Below are positions 26,432-34,425 of a DNA stretch of 64,000 nt, piece by piece. The stretch lies in contig JAKAHV010000009.1 of NCBI GenBank assembly GCA_021825295.1, forward strand, positions 21,826 through 85,825. The letters run 5' to 3'. This DNA comes from Nitrospirota bacterium (lineage in GTDB: Bacteria > Nitrospirota > Thermodesulfovibrionia > Thermodesulfovibrionales > JdFR-88). Within the stretch, counting starts at the first letter, position 1. Every line of letters starts with the position of its first letter. The position numbers were made by a program, and so were the translations under genes. Below the pieces are notes generated by a model. That model searched no databases, had not been told where the DNA came from, and was given only the letters and a program-made list of their open reading frames with translations.

Positions 26432-26492
26432 ATCTTTTAAGGCCCTTCTGAAATGGCTATGACCATTTTAGCACCCGGACGTCCGGATGGTA

Positions 26493-26519
26493 AGAAGCAA
26501 TTTTGGGACAGGTTCTATA
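26493..26519 (+). repeat. Solo family-1 element end
   Basis: GAAGCAATTTTGGGACAGGTTCTA reproduces the right end of the full family-1 copies with a few changes. No left part is detectable in the ADH/SRPBCC intergenic region. Confidence 0.7.
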
Positions 26520-26521
26520 AT
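26516..26521 (+). promoter_or_regulatory. -10 box formed at the repeat end
   Basis: A perfect TATAAT is produced where the repeat's terminal TTCTA meets the next bases TAATG. It lies 15 nt before the ATG at 26537. The -35 region is not convincing. Confidence 0.45.
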
Positions 26522-26536
26522 GTAATCAGGAGTCAT

Positions 26537-27055
26537 ATGGAGACATTTCAAAGGGAATTGAAATTTTACCGCATGCCGGGCGGGGCGTTCCGGCTGGCCG
26601 CCTCGCAGCTTCTGCCGGTGGCGCCGCCACGGGCGTTTTCTTTTTTTGAAGCCCCCGGAAACCTTGCCCGCATAACCCCGCCGTGGCTGGAGTTCAGGCT
26701 GCTGGATGATGGCGGCGGCCGCGCTTTCGAGGGGGTGGAGTTCAGGTACACGATAAGATGGCTGGGGCTGCGCATCCCGTGGCGAAGCCGCATCGTGAAT
26801 TATCATCCGCCTGTGGAGTTCACCGATATACAGGTGATCGGGCCGTACCGTGAGTGGGTGCACCTTCATACGTTTCGTCCGGCGCCGGGAGGGACCCTCA
26901 TGAAGGACCGTGTGGACTACAGGCTGCCAATGGGCCTGGCCGGAAGGCTGTTGCATATATGGATGGTGGAGAGCCAGTTGAGGGACATCTTTACCTACCG
27001 GGCGGAGCGGATTTGCGAGTGGGCCGCGTCCATTCACGAGGCGGAAAACAGGTGA
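26537..27055 (+). CDS. SRPBCC (START-like) ligand-binding protein
   Basis: 172 residues of the helix-grip fold seen in SRPBCC proteins annotated as cell-division inhibitor-like. Motifs include AFSFFEAPGNLARITPPWLEF, FRYTIRWLGLRIPWRSRI, FTDIQVIGPYREWVHLHTF and MKDRVDYRLPMGLAGRLLH. The ATG at 26537 has AGGAG four bases upstream and aligns with the domain start; a longer frame to 26453 runs through the repeat end and is rejected. It binds an unknown hydrophobic ligand. 30 nt before a secreted Tyr/Trp-rich protein. Confidence 0.85.
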   Translation: METFQRELKFYRMPGGAFRLAASQLLPVAPPRAFSFFEAPGNLARITPPWLEFRLLDDGGGRAFEGVEFRYTIRWLGLRIPWRSRIVNYHPPVEFTDIQVIGPYREWVHLHTFRPAPGGTLMKDRVDYRLPMGLAGRLLHIWMVESQLRDIFTYRAERICEWAASIHEAENR

Positions 27056-27084
27056 TATCATTTAATCAGGAAGGAGATAATCAT

Positions 27085-27600
27085 ATGAGAAGATTTCGCC
27101 TCGTGTTTCTGCCGGCAGTGATGGCCCTTCTTTTGCCGGTTTTTTCACCCGCGCGTGGGGGTGCGGCCGAAGTGGGAATAGGGATATACGTGTCGCCTCC
27201 GCCCTATGCGTTTCCCGCGCCGCCAGCGGTGGTCCTGATACCGGGCACCTATTACGTCTATTACGTCCCAGGCGTGGATTTTGAGATATTGTTTTATCAT
27301 GGTTACTGGTGGCGTCCCTGGCATCACCGCTGGTACCGTGCCCGCTACTATAACGGGCCGTGGTATTACGACTCGCGTCCGCCGCGTCCCCTGATAGCCC
27401 TTCCGCCGCGTTACCGCCGGGTCCCGCCCCGTTACCGGATACCCTACCCGGACTTAAGGAGAAACTGGAGGGCGTGGGAGAGGGACCGGTATTGGGACAG
27501 GCACAGGCAATGGCCTGAAAGGGGCCCGGAAGGCCGTGGAGGAAGGGGCCCCGGAATGGGCGGTGGAATGGGCGGCGGAATGGGCCGGGGACGCCGTTAG
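27085..27600 (+). CDS. Secreted Tyr/Trp/Arg/Pro-rich protein
   Basis: 171 residues with a signal peptide (MRRFRLVFLPAVMALLLPVF, cleavage near RGGAAE). The mature part is dominated by aromatic and basic residues: YYVYYVPG, YHGYWWRPWHHRWYRARYYNGPWYY, then PPRYRRVPPRYR. The tail is GMGGGMGGGMGRGRR. The start has AAGGAG eight bases upstream. Similar aromatic-rich exported proteins are common in environmental Proteobacteria but lack assigned functions. Probably periplasmic or cell-surface, cotranscribed with the SRPBCC gene. Confidence 0.75.
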   Translation: MRRFRLVFLPAVMALLLPVFSPARGGAAEVGIGIYVSPPPYAFPAPPAVVLIPGTYYVYYVPGVDFEILFYHGYWWRPWHHRWYRARYYNGPWYYDSRPPRPLIALPPRYRRVPPRYRIPYPDLRRNWRAWERDRYWDRHRQWPERGPEGRGGRGPGMGGGMGGGMGRGRR

Positions 27601-27646
27601 GGCAAATCCACTTTAAAACCCCCAGGGGGCTTCGAGGAGGAGAAAG

Positions 27647-28048
27647 ATGACGGACCTTAAGGCAAAGGACATAATGTCAAGGCCGGTTGTATCGGCCCGG
27701 AAAAACGCATCGGCGCGCGACATCGCGATGCAGATATTGTCCGGCCTGTACAGCGGAATGCCGGTTACAGACGACCAGGGAAAGGTATTGGGGGTGGTGA
27801 CGGAATTCGATCTCTTGAACCGGATACGTGAAGGAAAGGAACTGGTGAAGCTGACGGCGGACGATGTCATGGCCCAGCCCCCAATAACGGTGGACGTCAA
27901 CACCCCCGTGGACGAAGTGCTGAAAATAATGACCGAACACAATATCATCAGGGTGCCGGTTACGGAGGAAGGGCAACTGGTGGGCATTATCGCGCGGTGC
28001 GATATACTGAGGGCCTTCATAGAGCCGGAATTCGCCACCTACATGTAG
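27647..28048 (+). CDS. Tandem CBS-domain protein
   Basis: 133 residues, two CBS domains (about 5-60 and 72-130): IMSRPVVSARKNASARDI with VTDDQGKVLGVVTEFDLL, and VMAQPPITVDVNTPVDEV with VPVTEEGQLVGIIARCDIL. A GGAGGAG ribosome-binding site precedes the ATG. It resembles the CBS protein at 18437 only in fold. A ligand-sensing module with no effector domain. Confidence 0.9.
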   Translation: MTDLKAKDIMSRPVVSARKNASARDIAMQILSGLYSGMPVTDDQGKVLGVVTEFDLLNRIREGKELVKLTADDVMAQPPITVDVNTPVDEVLKIMTEHNIIRVPVTEEGQLVGIIARCDILRAFIEPEFATYM

Positions 28049-28107
28049 GTTTTTTAAAGAGGACGCCGGGGATAACGGCAAGGCCCGCGGGGGACACGGC
28101 CCCGGCT

Positions 28108-28785
28108 TTATTGGCCCGGCGTCTTCCGGACTTTTACCCTGCCCATGTCCGCCCCCTCGAATCTTGCCCCGGCCAGGTCGGCGCCTTCGAGGTTCGCCGC
28201 GACCAGGCAGCCGTTATAAAATGCGCTTCCGCGGAGGTTTGCGCCCGAGAGCACCGCGGCGGTGAAATCCGCCCTGGTGAACTCGCAGTTTTCAAGCGCG
28301 GCCCCTGTAAAGTCCGTCCTAACGAGGCTTGCGCCGTAGGCGTTCGCTCCGGATAATCTCGCGGACTTGAAGTCGCCCGCGCCGCAGTCCGTCTGCCTCA
28401 GGTCGGCCCCCGTGAGGTCCGCCCCTGCGGCGCGCACCGCGGTCATGTTTGCAAGATGCAGTTTGGCCGCCCTGAGATCCGCGCCGGCGAGGTCGGCGCC
28501 AGGCATGTGGCAATGGGTGAGGTCCGCGCCCTCCAGCACGGCCTCCCTCAGTATCGCCCCGGTCAGATTGCAGCCGTTTAGGTTGGCCCCCGAAAGGTCG
28601 GCCCCCGTGAAATCGCATCCAGCCAGGTTTGAGCTTTCAAAATTTACGCGCTTCAGAACGGCCCCGCGGAAACTCATCGCCGCCAGGGTAAGCCCGCTTA
28701 AGTCCGCATCCGATATGTCGTAGCCGTCCGCGGGCCTGTTTTCGGAGGCCAGATAGAGCACTTCCGGCCGGTATATCCTGTCCAT
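28108..28785 (-). CDS. Pentapeptide-repeat protein
   Basis: 225 residues built almost entirely of A(D/N)Lxx repeats, for example ADLSGANLNGCNLTGAILREAVLEGADL. This predicts a right-handed quadrilateral beta helix of about 8 coils. Functions in the family are diverse and cannot be assigned; no gyrase partner is nearby. N-terminus MDRIYRPEVLYLASENR precedes the repeats. Monocistronic. Confidence 0.9.
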   Translation of the reverse strand: MDRIYRPEVLYLASENRPADGYDISDADLSGLTLAAMSFRGAVLKRVNFESSNLAGCDFTGADLSGANLNGCNLTGAILREAVLEGADLTHCHMPGADLAGADLRAAKLHLANMTAVRAAGADLTGADLRQTDCGAGDFKSARLSGANAYGASLVRTDFTGAALENCEFTRADFTAAVLSGANLRGSAFYNGCLVAANLEGADLAGARFEGADMGRVKVRKTPGQ

Positions 28786-28833
28786 GGGTTAATTATATAT
28801 CCACTTGGGGCGGCTTGCGCTTCAAAAAATCGG

Positions 28834-29275
28834 CAGTGCATCAGTTTGGCAATGCAGAGCGTGGCAGAAGGCGGATGGCAGTATGGCTCGCATCATTCTC
28901 GGCAGCCGTCCATGGCTGCCTCCGAGGCTTTTGCCTGCCGCCGCCATCCGGGCGGCGGCTTCGGCAAAAAAAACCGCTCGCATGCCCCCATCCGCCTTCT
29001 GTCTTACACGCGCTTCTCTTATACCCGTTTGTTTGGAGTCGCCGGGCGATAAAAAACGGATTGAGCGGCATGGCTTTTTTTCGTAGCCGATGCCGGTGAA
29101 GCGTAGCGGTCGCATCTCCGGCTGTCTGAGCCGAAGGGGGCCAGCCCCAAGGGACCAGTCCCCGAAGGCGAGTTCCGGAGATGCGGCGGAGCGAGGCCAT
29201 GCAGCGGCAGAACAAAAAGCCCCAAAAAGCGAAAGACGTTTTCTTCGCCCGGCTATGTCAAACTGATGCGCTACC
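28834..29275. repeat. Family-2 intergenic repeat, longest copy
   Basis: About 440 bases filling the gap between the pentapeptide and cupin genes. The ends are inverted: GTGCATCAGTTTGGC at 28836 and, on the minus strand, GTAGCGCATCAGTTTGAC ending at 29274. Inside, CAGAAGGCGGATGG and its complement (about 28866 and 28992) form one arm. A second block, CATCTCCGG...CCGGAGATG (about 29115-29180), matches the repeat at 22383. No gene is credible here. Confidence 0.7.
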
Positions 29276-29361
29276 AAAAAATCATTCGCATGGATTTTAT
29301 TATTTTAAGCGGCCTGTCTGATAATATATGAGCCGCCAATCGGATTTGAAGGGGGACAAGA

Positions 29362-29727
29362 ATGGAACCGCGTATATCCCATGCAGGCTCTAAAATGGAG
29401 TTCAGCACGCCGGAGGGCTGCTACATACTCGAGGCCTGGAACAACGGGCAGGACAGGGCCGCCTCCATCGCGCGGGCGCGCGTCCTGCCCGGCACGGCCA
29501 CCCGCCCGCACCGGCTGCGGGGGACTGTGGAGAGATACCTTATAACGGAGGGGACCGGAAGGGTGAGGATCGGAGACCGGATGGAGCAGGACGTCCGTCC
29601 GGGCGATGTGGTCTTCATCCCCGCCGGGTGCGCCCAGCAGATCTCAAACACGGGGGAAAACGACCTTGTCTTTTACTGCATCTGCACCCCCGCCTTCGAC
29701 GCCGCCTGCTACGAGAGCCTGGAATAA
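29362..29727 (+). CDS. Cupin-domain protein
   Basis: 121 residues, a single cupin barrel. Motif 1 is RPHRLRGTVERYLITEGTGRVRIG and motif 2 is VRPGDVVFIPAGCAQQISNTGENDL. The first His pair is reduced to one His and the second motif has Gln in place of His, so metal binding is uncertain. Function unknown. It stands alone between a repeat and an AT-rich gap. Confidence 0.85.
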   Translation: MEPRISHAGSKMEFSTPEGCYILEAWNNGQDRAASIARARVLPGTATRPHRLRGTVERYLITEGTGRVRIGDRMEQDVRPGDVVFIPAGCAQQISNTGENDLVFYCICTPAFDAACYESLE

Positions 29728-30107
29728 GGACTGACGAGGGGAAAAGCGCGCTTGGGCCTTCTTCTTTTTTTGTGTTTTTTTGTTCAAATCAAAAGTCACA
29801 ACCAACAGTTTTTAAATGATTTTTTTTAGTCAAGCGTTCAACATGTTCAAATGAGCGCCCCGTGTTTTGCAAGTCCCGGGACAAGATCAAACGCATCCGG
29901 GGCGATCTCCCGAATCCCCCGTTTGCGGGATGATGCGGCGAATTTCGTTTTCAATGAACAACGCCCAGCCGGGCCTATCATAATACGCGGGGCCATGAGA
30001 TTTTCCAATAAAGTAGTTTGCATAAACCAATTTAAAAAAGTGGCCTTCAGCCGTGAATGTTCAGGTTTACACACTTTCTCAAGTCCCCCAGAGTTTCGAT
30101 TTTTGAG
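29728..30107. other. AT-rich intergenic region without a supportable gene
   Basis: Contains T-rich tracts (about 29761-29790 and 29819-29826) and much lower GC than its surroundings. Overlapping open frames of about 90 codons on both strands at 29847-30135 have no recognisable motif and no good ribosome-binding site. It may be remnant mobile DNA; nothing more can be said. Confidence 0.4.
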
Positions 30108-30287
30108 TAGAACCTGTCTCAAAATTGATTCTTAAGCGAAAGAGGGAGGAAATCGTGGCAGACAAGGAGGAAAAGGGAAATCGCCCGGAGGTGCAGCAGC
30201 GCTGCGTTGAGAACGGTTTCTCTTTTGCGACACCGTATGACGCGATTTCAGCCTCTTGCAGCAGAAGCAATTTTGAGATAGGTTCTA
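30108..30287. repeat. Family-1 MITE-like element, copy 2
   Basis: Bounded by GAACCTGTCTCAAAATTG and CAATTTTGAGATAGGTTC, with TA on each side. The central hairpin is CAGCAGCGCTG at 30194-30204. Same orientation as copy 1. Compared with copy 1, the end positions next to AAAAT and the central stem both change on the two arms together. Confidence 0.85.
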
Positions 30288-30369
30288 ATCATTTACCCCT
30301 TCTGCCTTTCATTTCTGAGTCAATGCCACGGATGCAAGAGTATGCCCTGAACTCTACGGTCTTTAAATC

Positions 30370-30378
30370 TGTTATAAT
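30370..30378 (+). promoter_or_regulatory. Extended -10 promoter upstream of the lipoprotein trio
   Basis: TGTTATAAT, an extended -10 with a perfect TATAAT, 143 nt before the ATG at 30521. No clear -35 is visible. Confidence 0.5.
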
Positions 30379-30384
30379 TCCGCG

Positions 30385-30502
30385 GGTGTGCGTCCTGAAA
30401 GTTGCATCACTCCGCTGGTGAAAGTCCAGACCGGGTAAGCGCCGGAGCGCCCGGAAGCAGGCAGGAGCCATGCTGCAATCTGCGTAGGGAGGAATAAATC
30501 CT
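30385..30502 (+). ncRNA. Candidate structured 5' leader RNA
   Basis: The leader of about 120 nt between the promoter and the first lipoprotein gene is GC-rich and can fold: CTGG-TGAAAGT-CCAG (about 30415), then CCGGG...CCCGG enclosing GCGC...GCGC (about 30433-30457), then GCAG...CTGC around GCAGGAGCCAT. The gene's ribosome-binding site follows. It begins GTGTGCG and contains GGTGAAAGTCC, features that also occur near group II intron 5' ends, so an intron remnant is an alternative to a regulatory leader. Confidence 0.4.
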
Positions 30503-30520
30503 GTGGAGGGGTTTAAAACG

Positions 30521-31468
30521 ATGGGGCAGGCCAAGCATGTTCTGGTATTTACTGTCTGCTTTTTCACAATGGCCGCGTTTGCAGGGTGTGCCGGCGCGGC
30601 GGCAAATCTGCATCCTGGTAATGGTCCGGTCGAGAGCCTGCGACAAGGATATGAAGTCGTGTATCACCCGAAGCTTCGGCCGGGAGACTCACTGGATTCC
30701 GTGCAGAAAGCACTGGACATAATAGGAGCACCAAAAAGCTGGATCGTCTTCGTTTCCGACGATACTCCCCATTATAGATATTGGTATCCAATCCTGCATA
30801 TTAACATTCATAATGATTCAATCGAGCTCCTGAAGTACAACAGCGTTTATCAAGCAGATAAGTTTCTTTCAAATACGGCTTACCAGTTTCCAGGGAGCAA
30901 GCTGCCGTTTGGATCTCTCTACTCAAGTTTGTCCAACGATAATTTGCTGAAGTGCACGATTGCGGTCGAAAGAAGCAAAGAAGAAGGGGACTATCCGTAC
31001 GTGATTTTTCTTAAAGACATGATCACATTCCGATTCTATAAAGATGACCTGGCAGGGGCAGAGACAATCGCCGATGCCCTTTACTTTTTGCAGCAGGAAC
31101 AGAAAGACAATCGGGACAAACTTGACAAAGAACTCGCTCGTTTCCAGGCGATTGCCGCTCAATACCGTGCGCTGAAGGTCAAACCGCCGGTTTCCGAGGA
31201 ACAGCGGAAACTCATCGTACAGGCCAATTATTTCAGTGAGCAAAAGGAATACGGCAAGGCCCTCGATCTTTACAAGCAGGCCATCGCTGTCGATCCGGTC
31301 GCCTATCCGGCGGCCTATTTCAACATGGCCCTGCTCTCGGCTCAAGAGCACCACCCCGCCACTGCCATCTTTCGTATGAAGCAGTATCTTTTGCTGGCCC
31401 CCGACGCAAAGGACGCGCGCAGCGCACAGGACAATATCTATGAGTGGGAAGCCGCGATGGGAAAATAA
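30521..31468 (+). CDS. TPR-containing lipoprotein (paralogue A)
   Basis: 315 residues from the ATG at 30521, preceded by GGAGGGG nine bases upstream. Signal peptide with lipobox FAGC near residue 23, so it is lipid-anchored. The middle part (about 30-200) is an unrecognised beta-rich domain (KLRPGDSLDSVQKALDIIG, RYWYPILHINIHNDSIELL, FLKDMITFRFYKDD). From about 215, TPR-like helices appear: EQKEYGKALDLYKQAIAVDPVAYPAAYFNMALLSAQ and AIFRMKQYLLLAPDAKDARSAQD. It shares its C-terminal 50 residues closely with the gene at 31764. Lower GC than the flanking core genes. Confidence 0.8.
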   Translation: MGQAKHVLVFTVCFFTMAAFAGCAGAAANLHPGNGPVESLRQGYEVVYHPKLRPGDSLDSVQKALDIIGAPKSWIVFVSDDTPHYRYWYPILHINIHNDSIELLKYNSVYQADKFLSNTAYQFPGSKLPFGSLYSSLSNDNLLKCTIAVERSKEEGDYPYVIFLKDMITFRFYKDDLAGAETIADALYFLQQEQKDNRDKLDKELARFQAIAAQYRALKVKPPVSEEQRKLIVQANYFSEQKEYGKALDLYKQAIAVDPVAYPAAYFNMALLSAQEHHPATAIFRMKQYLLLAPDAKDARSAQDNIYEWEAAMGK

Positions 31469-31521
31469 ATGAGTCGAAAATGCAGTGAGGTTTTTAGAAT
31501 AAACCCTGACGTTGCATTAAC

Positions 31522-31611
31522 GACGAGATTGCCACGGGGGCTGCCGCCCCCTCGCAATGACAACATAAGGCTATTTGCTGTCATTGCGAGCGAAGCGAAG
31601 CAATCTCGTAG
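31522..31611. repeat. REP-like inverted repeat (CATTGCGAGCGAAGCGAAGCAATC type)
   Basis: CGAGATTGC...CTCGCAATGACA and TGTCATTGCGAG...GCAATCTCG form imperfect arms of about 30 bases. This GAGCGAAGCGAAGCAATC palindrome is widespread in environmental bacterial genomes as an intergenic repeat (general knowledge). It separates the two paralogous lipoprotein genes. Confidence 0.75.
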
Positions 31612-31763
31612 TTGCAGTAAATGCGGCAAACAGGACTTCACTTTTGGTGAATTCCTCCATAGGTGTTTATTTACGTTGCAAATACAGCAACTTTAAGGCT
31701 TTCTGCATTTTCATATGCTGTTTGTTTGCAACTGTAAGGTAAATCAAAAATAAGGAGCAGGTC

Positions 31764-32696
31764 ATGAAGGTTATGATAAAGCGTGTTCTGGTATTAGCTG
31801 CCTGCATTTTAATCATGGTTGCATTTGCCGGGTGTGCCGGACCAAACTTCGGTGCGGACAATACGCCTGTAGCCGTGTATCGCCCGAAGCTTCCGGCCGG
31901 CATCAAGACCTTCGACGCCGCGAGGAAAGACCTTGCGAGACTGCTGGAGAACAGAGAGTCCAACCTCGATTTGTATTTCGGCAATAACTACCTGGCCCAG
32001 CATAATCTCGGCCAGTTGACGCTTTCGTTCGCAGGCATGAAAACGATCGAGGAAGGCGCAATAGCAGCTTCGAGGTACAACTTTGGCATCTCTTCCCCAT
32101 ATCCTCTCGATATAGAGACGAAAACCATTTCTGTTCAAGACGGCATGCTCAAAGAAAGCTCCCGGCTTTTTGTCCGCTACGAAGATTTGCCCGATTTGCC
32201 GATCACTGTTAAAAAGTTCAAAAATGGTGAAGCAGTTTTTTTAGGTGATAGGCAGGTAGCCATTGGCGGGCTGAATGAAGAAGAGGCTCATAGAATTGCC
32301 AACGACCTCTTTTTCATGCAGCAGGATTTTAAAAATTTAAAAAAAGAGAACGAACATCGACGTGCCCTTTTCGCATCATTTGCGGCGCAATATCGGGGCC
32401 TTGCAGTCAAGCCTACCATGCCGGAGAAACAGAGAAAATATGTTGTTCAGGCCAACGCGTTGAACCGGCTCAAAGACTATTACGGAGCCATTGCCCTCTA
32501 TTTGAAAGCCATCGATGTGAACCCTGTTTCCTATCCCGGGGCCTACTTCAATCTGGCCCTGCTCAACGCGCAAATCAAGCGCTATAACTCAGCTATCAGG
32601 TATATGAAACAATACCTGCTGCTGGCACCCGACGCCAGGGACGCCCGCAGCGCCCAGGACAAGATCTACGAGTGGGAAATCATGATGAAAAAATAG
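31764..32696 (+). CDS. TPR-containing lipoprotein (paralogue B)
   Basis: 310 residues. AAGGAG lies six bases before the ATG. Lipobox FAGC at about residue 20. Same design as paralogue A: a middle domain (YRPKLPAGIKTFDAARKDLARLL, FFMQQDFKNLKKENEHRRALFASFAAQYRGL), then TPR helices (LKDYYGAIALYLKAIDVNPVSYPGAYFNLALLNAQ, YMKQYLLLAPDARDARSAQDKIYEWE). The last 50 residues are nearly identical to A; the middle is diverged, indicating an old tandem duplication. It is followed after 10 nt by the secreted helical protein. Confidence 0.82.
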   Translation: MKVMIKRVLVLAACILIMVAFAGCAGPNFGADNTPVAVYRPKLPAGIKTFDAARKDLARLLENRESNLDLYFGNNYLAQHNLGQLTLSFAGMKTIEEGAIAASRYNFGISSPYPLDIETKTISVQDGMLKESSRLFVRYEDLPDLPITVKKFKNGEAVFLGDRQVAIGGLNEEEAHRIANDLFFMQQDFKNLKKENEHRRALFASFAAQYRGLAVKPTMPEKQRKYVVQANALNRLKDYYGAIALYLKAIDVNPVSYPGAYFNLALLNAQIKRYNSAIRYMKQYLLLAPDARDARSAQDKIYEWEIMMKK

Positions 32697-32706
32697 GAGC
32701 GAACAG

Positions 32707-34248
32707 ATGCGCCACATTATCAGAATCCTCTTGTGCACGATATTGCTGACCGGCATGATATGCGGACCGGTTTATGTTCAGGCCCAGTCCGTCCCGGAAG
32801 CATCCGGGCCCGCAGTCGACTGCGAGGGAACGATCGATGCCTGGGTATCGAGCGGCTATTATCGTCCCGGCGACTGTCAATGCATCAACGGACAGCCGGT
32901 CTGCGGCAAGTCATCATCAGGGAGGAGTCCGCACGGCAAACATCTTAACTTCGATCAACAAATTAAAATGCAGGTCGTCGGGACCATATTCGAGAGTCTG
33001 CTGACTTCCCTGTTTACCGACAATGCGGCCAACGAGAAGGAGGCCCTTGCCGCAAAGCAGAAGGCCGCTCTTGCCGCACGGCAGGCGGCGGAGTGGCAGA
33101 GAGAAAAAGCCCGGGCAGAACAGGCCGCATACGAAAAAATGATGAAATCCTACAAACAACTGGATGAGGGCCAGGGAGGCGCCTTTAAGACCCTGTCCGA
33201 TTCAACCCTGCAATACAAAACCCTGGACAGTGACGCGGAGTCGCTTGAGGCCAATGCCCGAAAGCCTTTTGACACCCCCTCAGATACGGCCTCCACCGCT
33301 TCCGGGGTACCAGGGCAGGCCACTCCTTTCTTTGGGGACACCATGCCGCTGGCGGATATCCGGTTGCTGGTCAACCCTGAGAACGATACCAGCGTTATAG
33401 ACCTGAGAAAAGCCTCTGCTTATGTGGTAAAGAGTTTAAAGAATGACAGCACGAAGCCGGTTGCCGGGAATAAACCGCATAGCGCGAAGGATAACGGCAA
33501 GCCCATGATCACTCCCGCCGACTGTGCCAAGCTTAAGCTGAGGCTGAATGGATATATCAGCCAGAGGAGCAAGTTCGAGAAGACTGTCAACCTGGCGCAG
33601 GAGCAACTGAACGAATGGGAAACCGAAAACCGCAATGCCCTGGTGAACGCCGCAAAAGACGGCATCGAATATTTCACGGGGCAACTGCTTGAAGGGCTTG
33701 CCAACAGAGGAGAAGCGGCGGACCGCCTGCAGCAGATTTATGAGAAGAACGCCCGGCAGATGGCCAGGGACGGCATTGATATTGCCGCACTGGAATCGAA
33801 GATCAAGCGATTAAAGGCGCTGTCATCCGCGGGCAAAATATCCGAGCTTGCCGGCAACATAAAGGACTGGCAAACCTTTATCAAGGATGGGATGTCCGCT
33901 CTGATGGCGCAATTGACCTCCTCGAACCAGGAGATCCGGGAAATGCTCAACAATCCCAAAATACAGAAATATTTCGAGACGGAATCCCCTAAGCTGAACA
34001 CGCTGCTCGATATTTCCACCATAGCCGCCGCCAACAAGGTCTTCGGCAAATGGGTAGCGGAGAAGGTGCCCATTATTGCGGGGGTGCAGCTTTCGGTCAA
34101 TCAGTCCTACAATGCGCTGGACTGGCTGTTGAGCTTCAAGCGGATGACCGAGGCCAACAAGATCAACGGGAAGGTCATGGATGCGGCCATGTCGCTTCAA
34201 CAGCATATTAACGACACTGCCTTTGCAATGCGGGAATGCACACCTTAG
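32707..34248 (+). CDS. Secreted protein with coiled-coil regions, unknown function
   Basis: 513 residues. Signal peptide 1-26 (IIRILLCTILLTGMICG, then VQAQ). A short Cys-containing domain (DCEGTIDAWVSSGYYRPGDCQCINGQPVCG) covers about 38-67. Next is an Ala/Lys/Gln-rich coiled coil (NEKEALAAKQKAALAARQAAEWQREKA, about 110-145), a Ser/Thr/Pro linker, and a helical C-terminal half (270-510). AGGAG precedes the ATG. Probably made with the upstream lipoproteins. No enzyme motif is seen. It may be part of an envelope assembly with them. Confidence 0.75.
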   Translation: MRHIIRILLCTILLTGMICGPVYVQAQSVPEASGPAVDCEGTIDAWVSSGYYRPGDCQCINGQPVCGKSSSGRSPHGKHLNFDQQIKMQVVGTIFESLLTSLFTDNAANEKEALAAKQKAALAARQAAEWQREKARAEQAAYEKMMKSYKQLDEGQGGAFKTLSDSTLQYKTLDSDAESLEANARKPFDTPSDTASTASGVPGQATPFFGDTMPLADIRLLVNPENDTSVIDLRKASAYVVKSLKNDSTKPVAGNKPHSAKDNGKPMITPADCAKLKLRLNGYISQRSKFEKTVNLAQEQLNEWETENRNALVNAAKDGIEYFTGQLLEGLANRGEAADRLQQIYEKNARQMARDGIDIAALESKIKRLKALSSAGKISELAGNIKDWQTFIKDGMSALMAQLTSSNQEIREMLNNPKIQKYFETESPKLNTLLDISTIAAANKVFGKWVAEKVPIIAGVQLSVNQSYNALDWLLSFKRMTEANKINGKVMDAAMSLQQHINDTAFAMRECTP

Positions 34249-34425
34249 ATAGGACCTTTCATTTAGCTTTTGACGTTCGCCGGAATTAGGTGCGCTTGAA
34301 TTCGAGGTAGAGCAGAAGATTGAGTGCTTAAGCGGACTGTGAGCGGAGTCGTGCAAGGGGCGGGATTTCTTTCCGGAAACAGGTCCGTGCGGTAGGCTGA
34401 GAATATTTTAATGCCGGCGGACGAT

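Noticed and set aside
29847..30135. Open frames of about 90 codons on both strands
   Set aside because: They overlap each other and a repeat, with no ribosome-binding site or motif.
30376..30500. Cobalamin riboswitch, because of GGTGAAAGTCC
   Set aside because: The conserved core following that motif and the GCCACTG box are missing.
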